The notes beneath the pieces are model-generated. The model worked only from the letters and a program-made list of their open reading frames with translations, had not been told where the DNA came from and made no database searches. Below, one piece after another: positions 51,958 to 61,425 of a stretch of DNA of 64,000 bases. The stretch lies in NCBI RefSeq assembly GCF_900109655.1, contig NZ_FOAT01000006.1:124001-188000 (forward strand). The letters run 5' to 3'. Positions within the stretch are counted from its first letter, which is position 1. Every line of letters begins with the position of its first letter. Source of the stretch: Hominimerdicola alba (GTDB taxonomy: Bacteria; Bacillota; Clostridia; Oscillospirales; Ruminococcaceae). The position numbers and the translations under genes were made by a program.

Positions 51958-52343
51958 TTTATTACCTCTTGAAGTCTTTCATCGGTGTGGTCGATATAGT
52001 GGGGTATGCCCTTTTCATCGAGCCATTCTTCAAGCTTTTCCAGCAGAAATCTCAGCTCGAATCTTCGGTACTCAGCCACACGCTCAAACTCGCCGCTCTC
52101 AAAAACTGCCCAGAACATCTCGGGAAGCTTAACTCCGCGGAAAAGGCTGTCGATGCGCGTGTTGTTCTGAGCCTTTATAAAAGCTTCCATGACCTCTGCT
52201 TCGGGTATGTGAGGATAATCCGATAAGCCACTGTCCAAACAGCACATGGCACGTTCGATGATGTCACACTCAACAGGGTCGAAAAGGTATCTGTCGCCGT
52301 TCTCCTGCGCCAGCACGTGAAAAGCAGTTATCATCAAAGCCAT
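51954..52343 (-). CDS. Hypothetical protein
   Basis: A 129-residue, acidic, mostly helical soluble protein (VECDIIERAMCCLDSG, FELRFLLEKLEEWLDEKG). It overlaps the nitroreductase start by four bases and follows another orphan after nine bases, so all belong to one transcript. I do not recognise a family. Confidence 0.7.
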   Translation of the reverse strand: MALMITAFHVLAQENGDRYLFDPVECDIIERAMCCLDSGLSDYPHIPEAEVMEAFIKAQNNTRIDSLFRGVKLPEMFWAVFESGEFERVAEYRRFELRFLLEKLEEWLDEKGIPHYIDHTDERLQEVIK

Positions 52344-52352
52344 ATTTTTACC

Positions 52353-52805
52353 TCACAGGTTTCCGTCAATGCAGAATATCGTGCTGATATCCGCAGTGCT
52401 TTCGATATAGCCTGCAACTTCGTCGCAGAAAGTCCGCTCGTCCTCATTTTCCGAATTCCCGAACTTCGATCTCAGCACCTGAGATATTTTCAGCCAGTCC
52501 TCTTTGCCTAACCAGTTCAGCGAGCATCGGTCGAAATATTCCTGCACGCCCCAGCCCTTAGGGTCGGGGTCGGTCACAGGGAATATCTCCTCAAAAACTG
52601 GTATCATGAAATGTTCGTAGTCTGCACGGTATATCCGCAGGCTGTCATATCTGTCCCAGAAGATATTGCCGTCCTCTGTCATAAATGCAGGACAGAGTTC
52701 GATATTTACAAGCTCGTCATCAGAGGAATACAGCCTGAGTATACTTACTTTTATAGTTCCGAAATCCTCGGACTTCATTTCTGTGAACGTTTTCCTGATA
52801 CCCAT
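52353..52805 (-). CDS. Hypothetical protein
   Basis: A 150-residue soluble protein rich in aromatic and acidic residues (IFWDRYDSLRIYRADYEHF, KGWGVQEYFDRCSLNWLG). No motif or signal peptide is visible. It lies ten bases downstream of pyrC on the same strand. It may belong to the same loose group of orphan proteins as its neighbours. Confidence 0.7.
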   Translation of the reverse strand: MGIRKTFTEMKSEDFGTIKVSILRLYSSDDELVNIELCPAFMTEDGNIFWDRYDSLRIYRADYEHFMIPVFEEIFPVTDPDPKGWGVQEYFDRCSLNWLGKEDWLKISQVLRSKFGNSENEDERTFCDEVAGYIESTADISTIFCIDGNL

Positions 52806-52815
52806 TTATTCTCCT

Positions 52816-54090
52816 TTACAGGCTGAATACCACCTTGCCGCGGCAGATGGTATACATATTCCTGCCTTTGAGTTTCTCGCCCTTGAATACTGTGTTCTTG
52901 CTCTTGGAATTCAGTTCCTCGGGGATAACTTCCCATTCGTAGTCGGGGTCGAATATGCAGAGGTCGCATCTTTCGCCCACGGCTATCTTTATCGGTTCAA
53001 GCCCCAGTATTTTTCTTGGATTTATACTCATGACCTCGGCAAGCTTTGAAAGGCTCATCTTGCCTGTGTGGTAAAGCTTAGTCAGCGTTACCGCAAGAGA
53101 AGTTTCCAGACCCACAACGCCGTTGGGGGCTTTTTCAAAGTCAGCCTTTTCCTCCGCGGAATGTGGTGCATGGTCGGTGATTATGCAGTCGATGGTGCCG
53201 TCCAGCAAAGCTTCCTCGATGGCCTGTCTGTCTTTTTCAGTTCTCAGCGGCGGCGACATACGGTAGTCAGCATCGCGGCTGAGAAGCTTTTCATCGGTAT
53301 AGGTGAAATAGTGGGGGGCAGTTTCGCAGGTGACTTTCACTCCGTCGCGCTTTGCAGCCCTGATGATATTCACAGAACCCCATGTGGAAACGTGGCATAT
53401 GTGTATCCTCGCATCACAGCTCATGGCAAGAGTTATCTCTCTTGCGGTGATGCTGTCCTCGCTTGCTCTGTCCATGCCCTTAACGCCAAGCTTTTCCGAT
53501 ACTTCACCCTTGTTGATGATACCGCCGTTGATGATATTAAGATCCTCGCAATGAGAAGTTATTATCAGTCCGTTCTCATTGGAAAGCTCCAGAGCTTTTC
53601 TCATAAGTTCGGCGTTTTCAACGGGTCTGCCGTCGTCTGATATCGCGGTGATGCCCGCTTTTTTAAGTTCATCGTAATCGCAGAGTTCTTCGCCTTTCAT
53701 GCCCTTGGTCACGCAGGCGTAGGGGATAACATCTATCCCTGTTTTCTGAGCCTTTTCAAAAACGTAACGTATGCCCTCTGCCGAATCGATGGGTGGCTTT
53801 GTGTTTGGCATACAAGCAACTCCCGTGAAGCCGCCAGCCTTAGCCGCATTTGCACCAGTAAGGATATCTTCCTTGTAGGTAAGTCCTGGGTCGCGGAAAT
53901 GTACGTGCATATCGAAAAGTCCAGGCACAGCGCAAAGTCTGCCCTTGCCGTCGATGACTCTTGTATCTTCCTCAATATCTGTAATTACGCCAATGGCGGT
54001 TATTACACCGCCATTGACTGCTATATCCGTGATCTTGTCCAGCCCGCTCTGAGGGTCGCAGGCTCTGACATTTTTTATCAGAAGTTCCAT
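52816..54090 (-). CDS. pyrC: Dihydroorotase
   Basis: A 424-residue zinc amidohydrolase that closes the ring of carbamoyl aspartate. FDMHVHFRDPG holds the metal ligands H62 and H64. Other landmarks are ITSHCED, IHICHVSTWGSV and the catalytic aspartate of IITDHAPH near residue 300. The size is that of class I enzymes. The start is preceded by GGGATGGAAC, a weak site. Upstream lies a lipocalin-like gene five bases away. Confidence 0.96.
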   Translation of the reverse strand: MELLIKNVRACDPQSGLDKITDIAVNGGVITAIGVITDIEEDTRVIDGKGRLCAVPGLFDMHVHFRDPGLTYKEDILTGANAAKAGGFTGVACMPNTKPPIDSAEGIRYVFEKAQKTGIDVIPYACVTKGMKGEELCDYDELKKAGITAISDDGRPVENAELMRKALELSNENGLIITSHCEDLNIINGGIINKGEVSEKLGVKGMDRASEDSITAREITLAMSCDARIHICHVSTWGSVNIIRAAKRDGVKVTCETAPHYFTYTDEKLLSRDADYRMSPPLRTEKDRQAIEEALLDGTIDCIITDHAPHSAEEKADFEKAPNGVVGLETSLAVTLTKLYHTGKMSLSKLAEVMSINPRKILGLEPIKIAVGERCDLCIFDPDYEWEVIPEELNSKSKNTVFKGEKLKGRNMYTICRGKVVFSL

Positions 54091-54095
54091 CCCGA

Positions 54096-54665
54096 TTACT
54101 TGTTAGCTCCATCCTTAATACGATTGTCAGCCTGTGCGTCACCGTTGAATTCCTTGATAGTTCTTGTTCTTTCACAGTTATAAACATTTTCATCGGAGTT
54201 TGACATAATGAACTTGCAGGAAGCGGGAGTATTCATGATCTCGTTACGCTGTTTTTCTGAAAGGAAAGTCCAACCCGTATCTGAATAAGGCTCTTCTGTG
54301 TCGAGTTGTTTGTAAGTTATCTCGGAGAACAGCTTCAGCTTTTCGCCCATATCATAGGATTCATCTCTTTCTGCTCTGGGGTTGAGCATAAGTTTGATCT
54401 TTTTTGTCTTCTCATTTACCTTGAACCAGCCCTGTGCATAGATGTGATCTTCGTCACTGAGCTTAACTATTCTGAATTCGCCTGTCTGGTCGAAATAGAA
54501 TCTCATATCATCGTCTTCATCTGTCCAGTAACCGAGTATCAGCTGTCTGGAATCAGTGCCTCTGTCGTGTGAGGGTTCGTTGAATACGTATGAGCATACA
54601 AAAACTCCGCAAATAACTATAAGTACGAACAGTACGCCAAGTATGCCTGAAACTGCCTTTTTCAT
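54096..54665 (-). CDS. Membrane-anchored protein with lipocalin-like domain
   Basis: A 189-residue protein. A membrane helix (residues 5-27) leads to an extracytoplasmic domain beginning ILGYWTDEDDDMRFYFDQTGEFRIV, the sort of GxW...F strand pattern seen in lipocalin-like and DUF5640-type domains. The C-terminus is hydrophilic. It precedes pyrC by five bases. GGAGG stands upstream of the start. The function is unknown. Confidence 0.73.
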   Translation of the reverse strand: MKKAVSGILGVLFVLIVICGVFVCSYVFNEPSHDRGTDSRQLILGYWTDEDDDMRFYFDQTGEFRIVKLSDEDHIYAQGWFKVNEKTKKIKLMLNPRAERDESYDMGEKLKLFSEITYKQLDTEEPYSDTGWTFLSEKQRNEIMNTPASCKFIMSNSDENVYNCERTRTIKEFNGDAQADNRIKDGANK

Positions 54666-54696
54666 GTTGATTTCCTCCGTTCGGTATGTTATGGTC

Positions 54697-56361
54697 TTAC
54701 TTTATTTCCAGCACTGCGCCTCTGTTGGCTGATGTTACCAGCGAAGCATAACGTGCAAGATAACCTGTCTTGATCTTGGGCTCTCTGGGAGTCCAGTTCT
54801 TTCTTCTTTCAGCAAGTACTTCATCGCTTACCTTCAGCTCTATGCTGTGAGCGTTGATGTCGATAGCGATGATATCGCCTTCTTCTACCAGTGCAATGTT
54901 TCCGCCGAGAGCAGCCTCGGGAGAAACGTGACCGATAGCCGCACCTCTTGTAGCGCCGCTGAAACGTCCGTCTGTTATAAGCGCAACTGTTGAGCCCAGA
55001 CCCATGCCCTGGATAGCGGAGGTCGGGTTGAGCATCTCTCTCATTCCGGGGCCGCCCTTAGGGCCTTCGTATCTGATGACAACAACATCACCGGGAACGA
55101 TCTTGCCGCCGCGGATAGCTTCGATAGCCTCGTCTTCGCTGTCGAATACTCTTGCGGGGCCCTCATGCTTCAGCATTTCGGGAGCAACAGCTGATCTCTT
55201 GACTACGCAGGTATCGGGAGCAAGATTTCCTCTCAGCACAGCGATACCGCCGTTGGGCATATAAGGATCATCGATAGGTCTGATGATATTTGTATCCTTG
55301 TTTGCAACACCTGCGATATTCTCTGCAACGGTCTTGCCTGTGCAGGTCATGCAGTTTGTGTTGATGAGATCCTTCTTAGCCAGCTCGCCCAGTACAGCGT
55401 ATACGCCGCCCGCTTCATTAAGGTCTTCCATATAAGCGTGACCCGCAGGTGCAAGGTGGCAGATGTTAGGTGTTCTCTCGGATATCTCGTTTACCAGCTC
55501 AAGGTCGAGATCGATACCGCACTCATGTGCGATAGCGGGCAGATGGAGCATGGAGTTTGTGGAGCAGCCTAGTGCCATATCAGCAGCAATAGCGTTCTTG
55601 AAAGCGTCCTCTGTCATTATATCACGGGGACGGATATTCTTCTTCAGCAGTTCCATTATCTGCATACCTGCCTGCTTAGCCAGCTTCAGTCTTGCAGAAT
55701 AAGCTGCGGGGATAGTGCCGTTTCCTCTCAGACCCATACCAAGAACTTCTGTCAGGCAGTTCATGGAGTTCGCAGTGTACATACCCGAACATGAACCGCA
55801 GGAAGGACAAGCCTTGTCCTCGAATTCCTGAACGTCTTCAAGGGTCATCTTGCCTGCGTTGAAAGAGCCTACTGCTTCAAACATACTTGAAAGGGATGTC
55901 TTGCTGCCCTTTACTCTGCCTGCCAGCATAGGACCGCCTGAAACGAATATTGTAGGAACGTTTACTCTTGCAGCAGCCATCAGCAGACCGGGAACGTTCT
56001 TGTCGCAGTTGGGTATCATAACAAGAGCGTCAAAGTGATGTGCCAGAGCCATACATTCGGTGGAATCTGCGATCAGATCTCTTGTTACCAGCGAATACTT
56101 CATGCCCTGATGTCCCATAGCGATACCATCGCATACAGCGATAGCAGGGAACATTACGGGAGTACCGCCTGCCATAGCTACACCCAGCTTTACAGCTTCA
56201 ACGATCTTGTCGATATTCATATGACCTGGAACGATCTCGTTATAGGAAGAAACGATACCTATCAGAGGTCTTTCCATTTCCTCCTTAGTGAATCCCAGCG
56301 CATTGAACAGCGATCTCTGAGGGGCTTTTTCAACGCCCTCGCAAAAATAATTGTTTGACAT
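54697..56361 (-). CDS. ilvD: Dihydroxy-acid dehydratase
   Basis: A 554-residue iron-sulphur enzyme that makes the 2-keto acids for valine and isoleucine. [17 protein letters not shown] opens it. The cluster cysteines lie in [11 protein letters not shown] and [17 protein letters not shown]. The C-terminal [19 protein letters not shown] binds substrate. The ATG at 56361 matches the usual N-terminus and has AAGG at eight bases. No other ilv or leu gene is in the window. Confidence 0.97.
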   Translation of the reverse strand: MSNNYFCEGVEKAPQRSLFNALGFTKEEMERPLIGIVSSYNEIVPGHMNIDKIVEAVKLGVAMAGGTPVMFPAIAVCDGIAMGHQGMKYSLVTRDLIADSTECMALAHHFDALVMIPNCDKNVPGLLMAAARVNVPTIFVSGGPMLAGRVKGSKTSLSSMFEAVGSFNAGKMTLEDVQEFEDKACPSCGSCSGMYTANSMNCLTEVLGMGLRGNGTIPAAYSARLKLAKQAGMQIMELLKKNIRPRDIMTEDAFKNAIAADMALGCSTNSMLHLPAIAHECGIDLDLELVNEISERTPNICHLAPAGHAYMEDLNEAGGVYAVLGELAKKDLINTNCMTCTGKTVAENIAGVANKDTNIIRPIDDPYMPNGGIAVLRGNLAPDTCVVKRSAVAPEMLKHEGPARVFDSEDEAIEAIRGGKIVPGDVVVIRYEGPKGGPGMREMLNPTSAIQGMGLGSTVALITDGRFSGATRGAAIGHVSPEAALGGNIALVEEGDIIAIDINAHSIELKVSDEVLAERRKNWTPREPKIKTGYLARYASLVTSANRGAVLEIK

Positions 56362-56414
56362 TCTGATTACCTTCTTTATTATAATATTATTCACCCTCAG
56401 GTGACTATTTCTGA

Positions 56415-57083
56415 CTATTTTATACGCTCATAGGGTCTGCCGCCCAGTATGAACAGTGATATGCCCGCAAACAGGAATGGTATTGAATACAGCCACCAGA
56501 ATTTGCGTGTACCCATTGGTCTTAGTTTGATACAGCAGTCGGATACTGCATCAGGACTCATATCCATTATGTATTTTGAGTTGTAATAGAGGTCGGAATA
56601 CTTATCCTTCCATTTCTCAATGCCATCTTCGATAAGCTTCTTATCAGCCTTGCGGCTGGTTATGATACCCTCTACATCGTAGCTGAGATTGTATGTCTCT
56701 CTGTTTCCGGAGAATATCTGATTATACAGATCGGTATCATAATACTGGTCTATCACTACGCATATATACTTTTCCGGATCGTTTTCCAATTCCACCAGAA
56801 AATATGACTTGTATGCCCCCTCGCTTATCTCCTGCGAATCGGTAACATAAAGCTCAAATGGTTCATCTTTGTAATCGGTAGCTCCGATAGGATAGCCTCT
56901 TACCACAGTAGATATCTTTCCCTTTACATACGTGCCGCTTTTGATATCATCAAATTTCAGCTTTGAAAGATCGCGGATGTTCAGGCATTTGTAGAGTATC
57001 ACCAGACCGAATATAAGAACGATGATACCGACTGAGAAAGCTGCAATAGCTATTTTGTGAAGTGTATTGAGTTTAAGTTTCAT
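56415..57083 (-). CDS. Two-helix membrane protein, DUF6709-like
   Basis: A 222-residue protein with membrane helices at about residues 11-33 and 197-215 enclosing a soluble domain of about 160 residues ([37 protein letters not shown]). The layout, with both ends in the cytoplasm and the domain outside, reminds me of DUF6709 proteins; this is tentative. It lies upstream of ilvD on the same strand and 26 bases after the repeat protein. Confidence 0.73.
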   Translation of the reverse strand: MKLKLNTLHKIAIAAFSVGIIVLIFGLVILYKCLNIRDLSKLKFDDIKSGTYVKGKISTVVRGYPIGATDYKDEPFELYVTDSQEISEGAYKSYFLVELENDPEKYICVVIDQYYDTDLYNQIFSGNRETYNLSYDVEGIITSRKADKKLIEDGIEKWKDKYSDLYYNSKYIMDMSPDAVSDCCIKLRPMGTRKFWWLYSIPFLFAGISLFILGGRPYERIK

Positions 57084-57109
57084 AAGCGTTCAGTCCAATC
57101 GGATAAATA

Positions 57110-57586
57110 TTATTCATTTTTATTATCCTCATCCTCCTCGGGGACTTCTGACACGGACTCGACATCCACTATCTCGCCCTCGGGTCTGCCCTTTTCTTCA
57201 GCCTTGCGGCGTGCTACGGCATCTTCTCCTGTGAAAACGCTCTTTACGTTGTCCACAGTTCTTGCAGCGTCGCTTTTCAGCTTGCCGCTGCCCACGTACT
57301 CTTTAGCACCCTTGACAGCTGCGCTTGCCTTGTCCTGAATCTTACCGCTGGTCACGAATTCCTTTGTCTTCGTGACAGTCTTGCTTGCTTCTTCGCCCAG
57401 CTTTCCGCTGCCTATGAATTCCTTGGTGCTTTTGACAGCTCTGCTGGCATCGTCATGCATCCTGCCGCTCTGTACATATTCACGCATGGGGGCAACTGTC
57501 TTATCGAATCCTTCTCTGAGCTTTCCGCTCTCGACAAAGTCCTTTGCGTTACCCGCAGCAGCGGCGAGTTTATCCTTAATACTCAT
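57110..57586 (-). CDS. Six-fold 20-residue-repeat amphipathic protein (LEA/apolipoprotein-like)
   Basis: A 158-residue protein. Residues 10-127 consist of about six consecutive 20-residue units with the consensus (A/T)VxxxKEFVxSGKLxxxASx, for example AVKSTKEFIGSGKLGEEAS. The tail is acidic (EVPEEDEDNKNE). The pattern predicts amphipathic helices as in stress-associated LEA-type or lipid-surface proteins, but with a Gly-Lys break in each unit. It has no signal peptide and no cysteine. AGGCTTT precedes the ATG, a weak site. Function unknown. Confidence 0.82.
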   Translation of the reverse strand: MSIKDKLAAAAGNAKDFVESGKLREGFDKTVAPMREYVQSGRMHDDASRAVKSTKEFIGSGKLGEEASKTVTKTKEFVTSGKIQDKASAAVKGAKEYVGSGKLKSDAARTVDNVKSVFTGEDAVARRKAEEKGRPEGEIVDVESVSEVPEEDEDNKNE

Positions 57587-57618
57587 CTTAAAGCCTCCCG
57601 GTATAATGTATATTTTTG

Positions 57619-57861
57619 TTATTTCTCCAAAGCATACACCATAACAGGCACGGGGTCGCTGTCATTGAAAACATAGACCCTAGCGCACTTCGGACATCTC
57701 CACACGCTGTATTTCGGCAGAGGTATCTCATATGGCGGGATAGTATCTATACCCGAGAACATTTCGTCCCATTCTCTGTCAGTGTATACTGTCAGTTCGA
57801 TATCATTGGGTGACTGCGAGTTCGAGAGGTGCTCACCGCACCTGCAGGTCATTCTTGCCAT
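57619..57861 (-). CDS. Small zinc-ribbon protein
   Basis: An 80-residue protein with an N-terminal CRC motif and a CPKC knuckle at about residues 56-59, enough for one zinc site. The rest is acidic and Pro-rich. It starts ten bases after the ROK kinase gene stop and is probably cotranscribed with it. I do not recognise a family. Confidence 0.72.
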   Translation of the reverse strand: MARMTCRCGEHLSNSQSPNDIELTVYTDREWDEMFSGIDTIPPYEIPLPKYSVWRCPKCARVYVFNDSDPVPVMVYALEK

Positions 57862-57870
57862 AGTGGAGTA

Positions 57871-58824
57871 TTATTTGTTCAGACCCAGGAACGCAGCACC
57901 GATTATGCCTGCATCATTGCCCAGCTTGGCAATAACTATCTCTGTGTTCTTTTCGGAGTTTCTTGTGTAAACTTCCTTAGCTACCAGTTCCTTCAGGGGC
58001 AGCAGCAGAGGATCGCCCTCGTTGCATACACCGCCGCCGATGCAGAGGATATCAGGCTGGAAGATGTTGATTGTATTAGCGATACCGCAGGCGAGATACT
58101 TGATGTAATCATCAACTACCTGCTTTGCAGCAGCGTCGCCTCTTCTCATAGCGTTGAAAGCTGTTCTCGCGGATACCTTGCCGTGATCGTCAGCCTCTTC
58201 TTTGAGTATGCTCTCGGGGTGCTTTGCGATGGCTTCGTTAGTCATGCGGATAAGTCCCGTAGCAGAGGAATAAACCTCAAAACAGCCTCTTCTTCCGCAG
58301 GTACACTGGGGACCGTCAACATTTATAACGGTATGACCTATCTCAGCGCCTGCAAAGTTGAAGCCCGAGTATATCTTCTTGTTTATGATGATACCGCCGC
58401 CCACGCCTGTGCCGAGGGTGATGCAGACAGCATCGTTAGCGCCCTTTGCAGCACCTGCAACGAACTCGCCGTATGCAGCCGCATTAGCATCGTTCTCAAC
58501 GTAGCAGGGCTTGTTTATATGTGTCTTCATAAGTTCAACAACAGGGAAATTCAGGAAACCGAGGTTGTTTGAATACTCGATAACGCCTGTCTCCGAGTTT
58601 GCAGTACCGGGAGTGCCGATACCCACAGCCTCGATATCGTCAAGGGTAAGACCTGCTTCTTTAACAGCTTCAAGGGCTACCTTAGCCATATCAGCGCATA
58701 TCTCCTCACCGGGTCTGGGGAGGTTAGTCTTGCAGCTTGTCTTAGCTACTATCTCAAAATCCTCGCTTACGACACCTGCTTTAATGTTGGTGCCTCCCAG
58801 GTCGATACCAATGTAATACTTCAT
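57871..58824 (-). CDS. glcK: ROK family glucokinase
   Basis: A 317-residue sugar kinase. The phosphate-binding GIDLGGTNIKAG, the sugar-binding VENDANAAAYGE, GTGVGGGIIIN and the ROK zinc motif CTCGRRGCFE near residue 174 are all present. GGVCNEGDPLL lies near the end. It phosphorylates glucose with ATP. ATG 58824 has GGAG upstream; a TTG precedes it. Glucose 1-phosphate from GlgP and glucose from this kinase feed the same pool. Confidence 0.93.
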   Translation of the reverse strand: MKYYIGIDLGGTNIKAGVVSEDFEIVAKTSCKTNLPRPGEEICADMAKVALEAVKEAGLTLDDIEAVGIGTPGTANSETGVIEYSNNLGFLNFPVVELMKTHINKPCYVENDANAAAYGEFVAGAAKGANDAVCITLGTGVGGGIIINKKIYSGFNFAGAEIGHTVINVDGPQCTCGRRGCFEVYSSATGLIRMTNEAIAKHPESILKEEADDHGKVSARTAFNAMRRGDAAAKQVVDDYIKYLACGIANTINIFQPDILCIGGGVCNEGDPLLLPLKELVAKEVYTRNSEKNTEIVIAKLGNDAGIIGAAFLGLNK

Positions 58825-58915
58825 CAAACTCCAACTCCAATCGTAAATTTGCGGATATCCCGCCTTATTTTCATATTATTTATGTAAAGACCGCAGCGGG
58901 TCTTATTACCTCTGT

Positions 58916-59404
58916 TTATTCCGCCTGAATTTTTGTGATAACAGGCGGTTCGCCAGCTGCCACATTGATGATATGATCAAGACATCTTATCTGGTAATGC
59001 CTTATGCCGTCCATTATCTGAAAAGCAAATGTGCTTTTCTTTAAGTAGTCCAGCCAGTCTGAATCATCTGCTGTAACAACAGGTTCGTGTCTTTCAAAGG
59101 TCGCTCTGTCGCCGCTGTCAAAGCTTTCGTTTATCACCGAATAGCCTATATAGCTCTCAAATCTCACCAGCCAATGTCTGTTTTCGTTGACATCGATGGG
59201 TGCGGAGCTTTTCAGAAGCTCAGCCACCTGCTCGCCCACCTGCTCGCCGAATTCACCCGCGATCGCGGCTATATCGGTTTCATCGGAAGTGCCCCTGACA
59301 GTGCCGTACAGATCTATCATCAGAGAGCCGTCATCTTCGCGGATATTTTCCGCATACAGATACTTTTCGCTGTTTATGTCTTTGAGGAACTCTTCAAAAC
59401 TCAT
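58916..59404 (-). CDS. Hypothetical protein
   Basis: A 162-residue, acidic, soluble protein (FEEFLKDINSEKYLYAEN, ENRHWLVRFESYIGYSVINE). It overlaps the manA stop by four bases (ATGA), hence is cotranslated. No motif recognised. Confidence 0.7.
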   Translation of the reverse strand: MSFEEFLKDINSEKYLYAENIREDDGSLMIDLYGTVRGTSDETDIAAIAGEFGEQVGEQVAELLKSSAPIDVNENRHWLVRFESYIGYSVINESFDSGDRATFERHEPVVTADDSDWLDYLKKSTFAFQIMDGIRHYQIRCLDHIINVAAGEPPVITKIQAE

Positions 59405-60387
59405 TTGCAGTTATCTATCCTTGTGAGTATCAGACTGCACTTGCCCTCTACCCGGAATTTGCCCGAACCTGCGGGAATGAACAGGCTGTCACCCTTTTTG
59501 GCATTTACAGCCTCGTCTGCGGTCTTTTCGGGCTCACCATCAGTTACGAAAGGTGTGCCTTCCAGTATCAGCAGGCTTACAAACGAACTGTCGTCCGCGC
59601 AGAACTCTGCTTTTTCATCTATATCAACTTTGTATGTGGTGAAATACTCGCATTTTGATAAAAGCTTTATCTCAGCACCGTTCTCGCGTACAGCGGGAGT
59701 ATCGGGGTAACTCTCAGCAGGAGCAAGCTTTGTAACGTCCTTCGCCTTTTCCACATGAAGCTCCCGAGGCTTGCCGTCCTTGCCGACTCTGCCGTAATCG
59801 TAGATACGGTAAGTGGTGTTTGAATTCTGCTGTATCTCGGCGATAAGTATGCCCTTGCCGATGGCGTGCAGAGTGCCCGACTTGATGAAGAAAACATCGC
59901 CCTTGTGTACAGGAACATTGTTCGTCACTTCAAGCAGGGTGTTGTCAGCTATCCTCTGTGCGAATTCTTCCTTGCTTATCTCATGCTTGAAACCGTAAAG
60001 AAGCTCTGCGCCCTCGTCGCAGTCAACTATGTACCACATCTCGGTCTTGCCGTACTCACCCTCGACACGCTGTGCGTAGTCATTATCGGGATGTACCTGC
60101 ACCGACAGATTATCCTTAGCATCTATCAGCTTTATAAGTATGGGGAAATTCTCAAACTTCTCGCAGTTTGTACCCAGTACCTGCCTGCCAACCTTGTCGA
60201 TGTACTCCTGCAAAGTCAGCCCGTCGAATGTGCCGCCCGAAATAACGCTGGCACCGTCCTTGTGGCAGGAAAGTTCCCAGCTTTCAGCGACCTTGTCGTA
60301 ATCGCAGTTTTTGCCGTACTCATCTCTCAGTCTTGTGCCGCCCCAAAGATAATCCTTGAAAGCAGGCTCCAGCTTAAAAATACCCAT
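59401..60387 (-). CDS. manA: Mannose-6-phosphate isomerase, class I
   Basis: A 328-residue zinc enzyme of the cupin fold that interconverts mannose 6-phosphate and fructose 6-phosphate. DYLWGGTRLRDEYG, LSVQVHPDNDYAQ (zinc ligands Q and H), KTEMWYIVD, SGTLHAIGKGILIAEIQQNSN and the C-terminal IPAGSGKFRVEG are family marks. AAAAGGGGT precedes the start. Its promoter lies at 60436-60464. Confidence 0.95.
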   Translation of the reverse strand: MGIFKLEPAFKDYLWGGTRLRDEYGKNCDYDKVAESWELSCHKDGASVISGGTFDGLTLQEYIDKVGRQVLGTNCEKFENFPILIKLIDAKDNLSVQVHPDNDYAQRVEGEYGKTEMWYIVDCDEGAELLYGFKHEISKEEFAQRIADNTLLEVTNNVPVHKGDVFFIKSGTLHAIGKGILIAEIQQNSNTTYRIYDYGRVGKDGKPRELHVEKAKDVTKLAPAESYPDTPAVRENGAEIKLLSKCEYFTTYKVDIDEKAEFCADDSSFVSLLILEGTPFVTDGEPEKTADEAVNAKKGDSLFIPAGSGKFRVEGKCSLILTRIDNCK

Positions 60388-60435
60388 ATCATATACCCCT
60401 TTTTACATTAAATGCGAATAATCGCACTCTTTATA

Positions 60436-60464
60436 ATAATAGCATAGTTTTGATATTTAGTCAA
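60436..60464 (-). promoter_or_regulatory. Promoter of the manA gene
   Basis: Minus strand TTGACT (60459-60464), 17 bases, TATTAT (60436-60441). Confidence 0.7.
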
Positions 60465-60558
60465 TATTTTTTCTAAATATTTCACCGAAATCGCTTATCA
60501 TCGTAAAACATAGTAATATCGACATAATAGTGTGTGTCCGTGATGCTCTTCATTGTCC

Positions 60559-60735
60559 CTTATACAGTATGCACGCCGCCTCATATGCCGTGGTCATAGT
60601 CGGCGGCTGCCTGCGATCGTGCGCACAAGGGGGAAGATCTTTGCGGCGCCGGTGGGAAAAACGTTTTTCACTATCAGCGATTTGGGCTGAAAAGTTGTAC
60701 GTTTTTGTACAACTCTTGCAGAAATATGTCCGAGT
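60559..60735 (-). ncRNA. Repeat family C, copy 2: candidate structured RNA
   Basis: Read on the minus strand it matches 39227-39401 along its length. The first 48 bases are identical, including the GTTGTAC/GTACAAC hairpin (60693-60714). The middle 35 bases differ, and the closing part is conserved with the compensatory change described for copy 1. A plus-strand frame stays open across part of it (AEKLYVFVQLLQKY), but amino-acid changes between copies make a coding role less likely. Confidence 0.58.
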
Positions 60736-60810
60736 AAAATGAAAAAACAGTTGTTTGCACAAGGTCACAGGTGCGGAGTTAGGGAGTTTGACGAGAGCAA
60801 GGGGGAGAGA

Positions 60811-60926
60811 ATGGCAAACAGCTTTAAAGCCACAGCCGACACAGTCGCTGCTGAACGACGGTCAAGCTCTTCCAGGCGCGAGGGTTTGAAGCGTGGGTGG
60901 GGGATGGGGGCTGTGCCCTCCATTTA
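60811..60926 (+). repeat. Repeat family D, single copy
   Basis: ATGGCAAACAGCTTTAAAGCC, CAGTCGCTGCTGAACGACGG and the ending GGGGATGGGGGCTGTGCCCTCC follow the family D plan seen upstream of asnS. Confidence 0.68.
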
Positions 60927-60981
60927 ATATAATTGTGCATTATAACAGATTAATCTCCGCAAATTTTGTTTATTATATTGA

Positions 60982-61010
60982 TTGCTAACAATTGAGAAAA
61001 GGAGTATAAT
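60982..61010 (+). promoter_or_regulatory. Promoter of the small secreted-protein genes
   Basis: TTGCTA (60982-60987), 17 bases, TATAAT (61005-61010). The leader of about 125 bases before the ATG has no assignable structure. Confidence 0.6.
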
Positions 61011-61140
61011 TAAATTGAAAAGAAGTGGCTGTTTGCAGACCTGAAACGGAAGTAAGATAGGTAAAAATGTTGTGAGATCAATGCGTGCCGATGATATTGC
61101 TTCGGCAGTCGCGGCATAACGCGGAGCGGAGGGCTTGACT

Positions 61141-61377
61141 ATGAAAACTGTATACAAACGGTTTGTATGGTGCTGCTGTGTGCTCTTTGCGGTGGTATGT
61201 ATTGGGTCTGTGTCGGCGGTTACGGCATTTGCCGATGGCGGCAAAGCGGCACAGGCTGCACAGGTACAGGTCGAGGGACACAGCGGTTCGGCGCGGCAGA
61301 TGTTCGGCAGTATGGGCGCGGGAGCGGTCATAGTTATAGCCACGATATGTTTGCTGGCAGATAAGAAAAAGAAATAG
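61141..61377 (+). CDS. Small secreted or membrane protein
   Basis: A 78-residue protein. A signal peptide (FVWCCCVLFAVVCIGSVSAVTAFA) is followed by a short Gln/Ala/Gly segment. A C-terminal membrane helix (GAGAVIVIATICLLA) ends in DKKKK, as in many clostridial short anchored peptides. ATG 61141 has GGAGGG seven bases upstream. It lies 48 bases before the lipoprotein gene. Function unknown. Confidence 0.75.
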   Translation: MKTVYKRFVWCCCVLFAVVCIGSVSAVTAFADGGKAAQAAQVQVEGHSGSARQMFGSMGAGAVIVIATICLLADKKKK

Positions 61378-61425
61378 GCGAGCGGCAGCAGCCTGTTTCG
61401 GCAAAGGCTGACGGAGGTGAACACA

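Noticed and set aside
60530-60742. Plus-strand ORF ending AEKLYVFVQLLQKYVRVK
   Set aside because: The same frame is open in the other copy, but substitutions outside the last 17 residues are mostly non-synonymous and no ribosome site precedes it. I keep the RNA interpretation.
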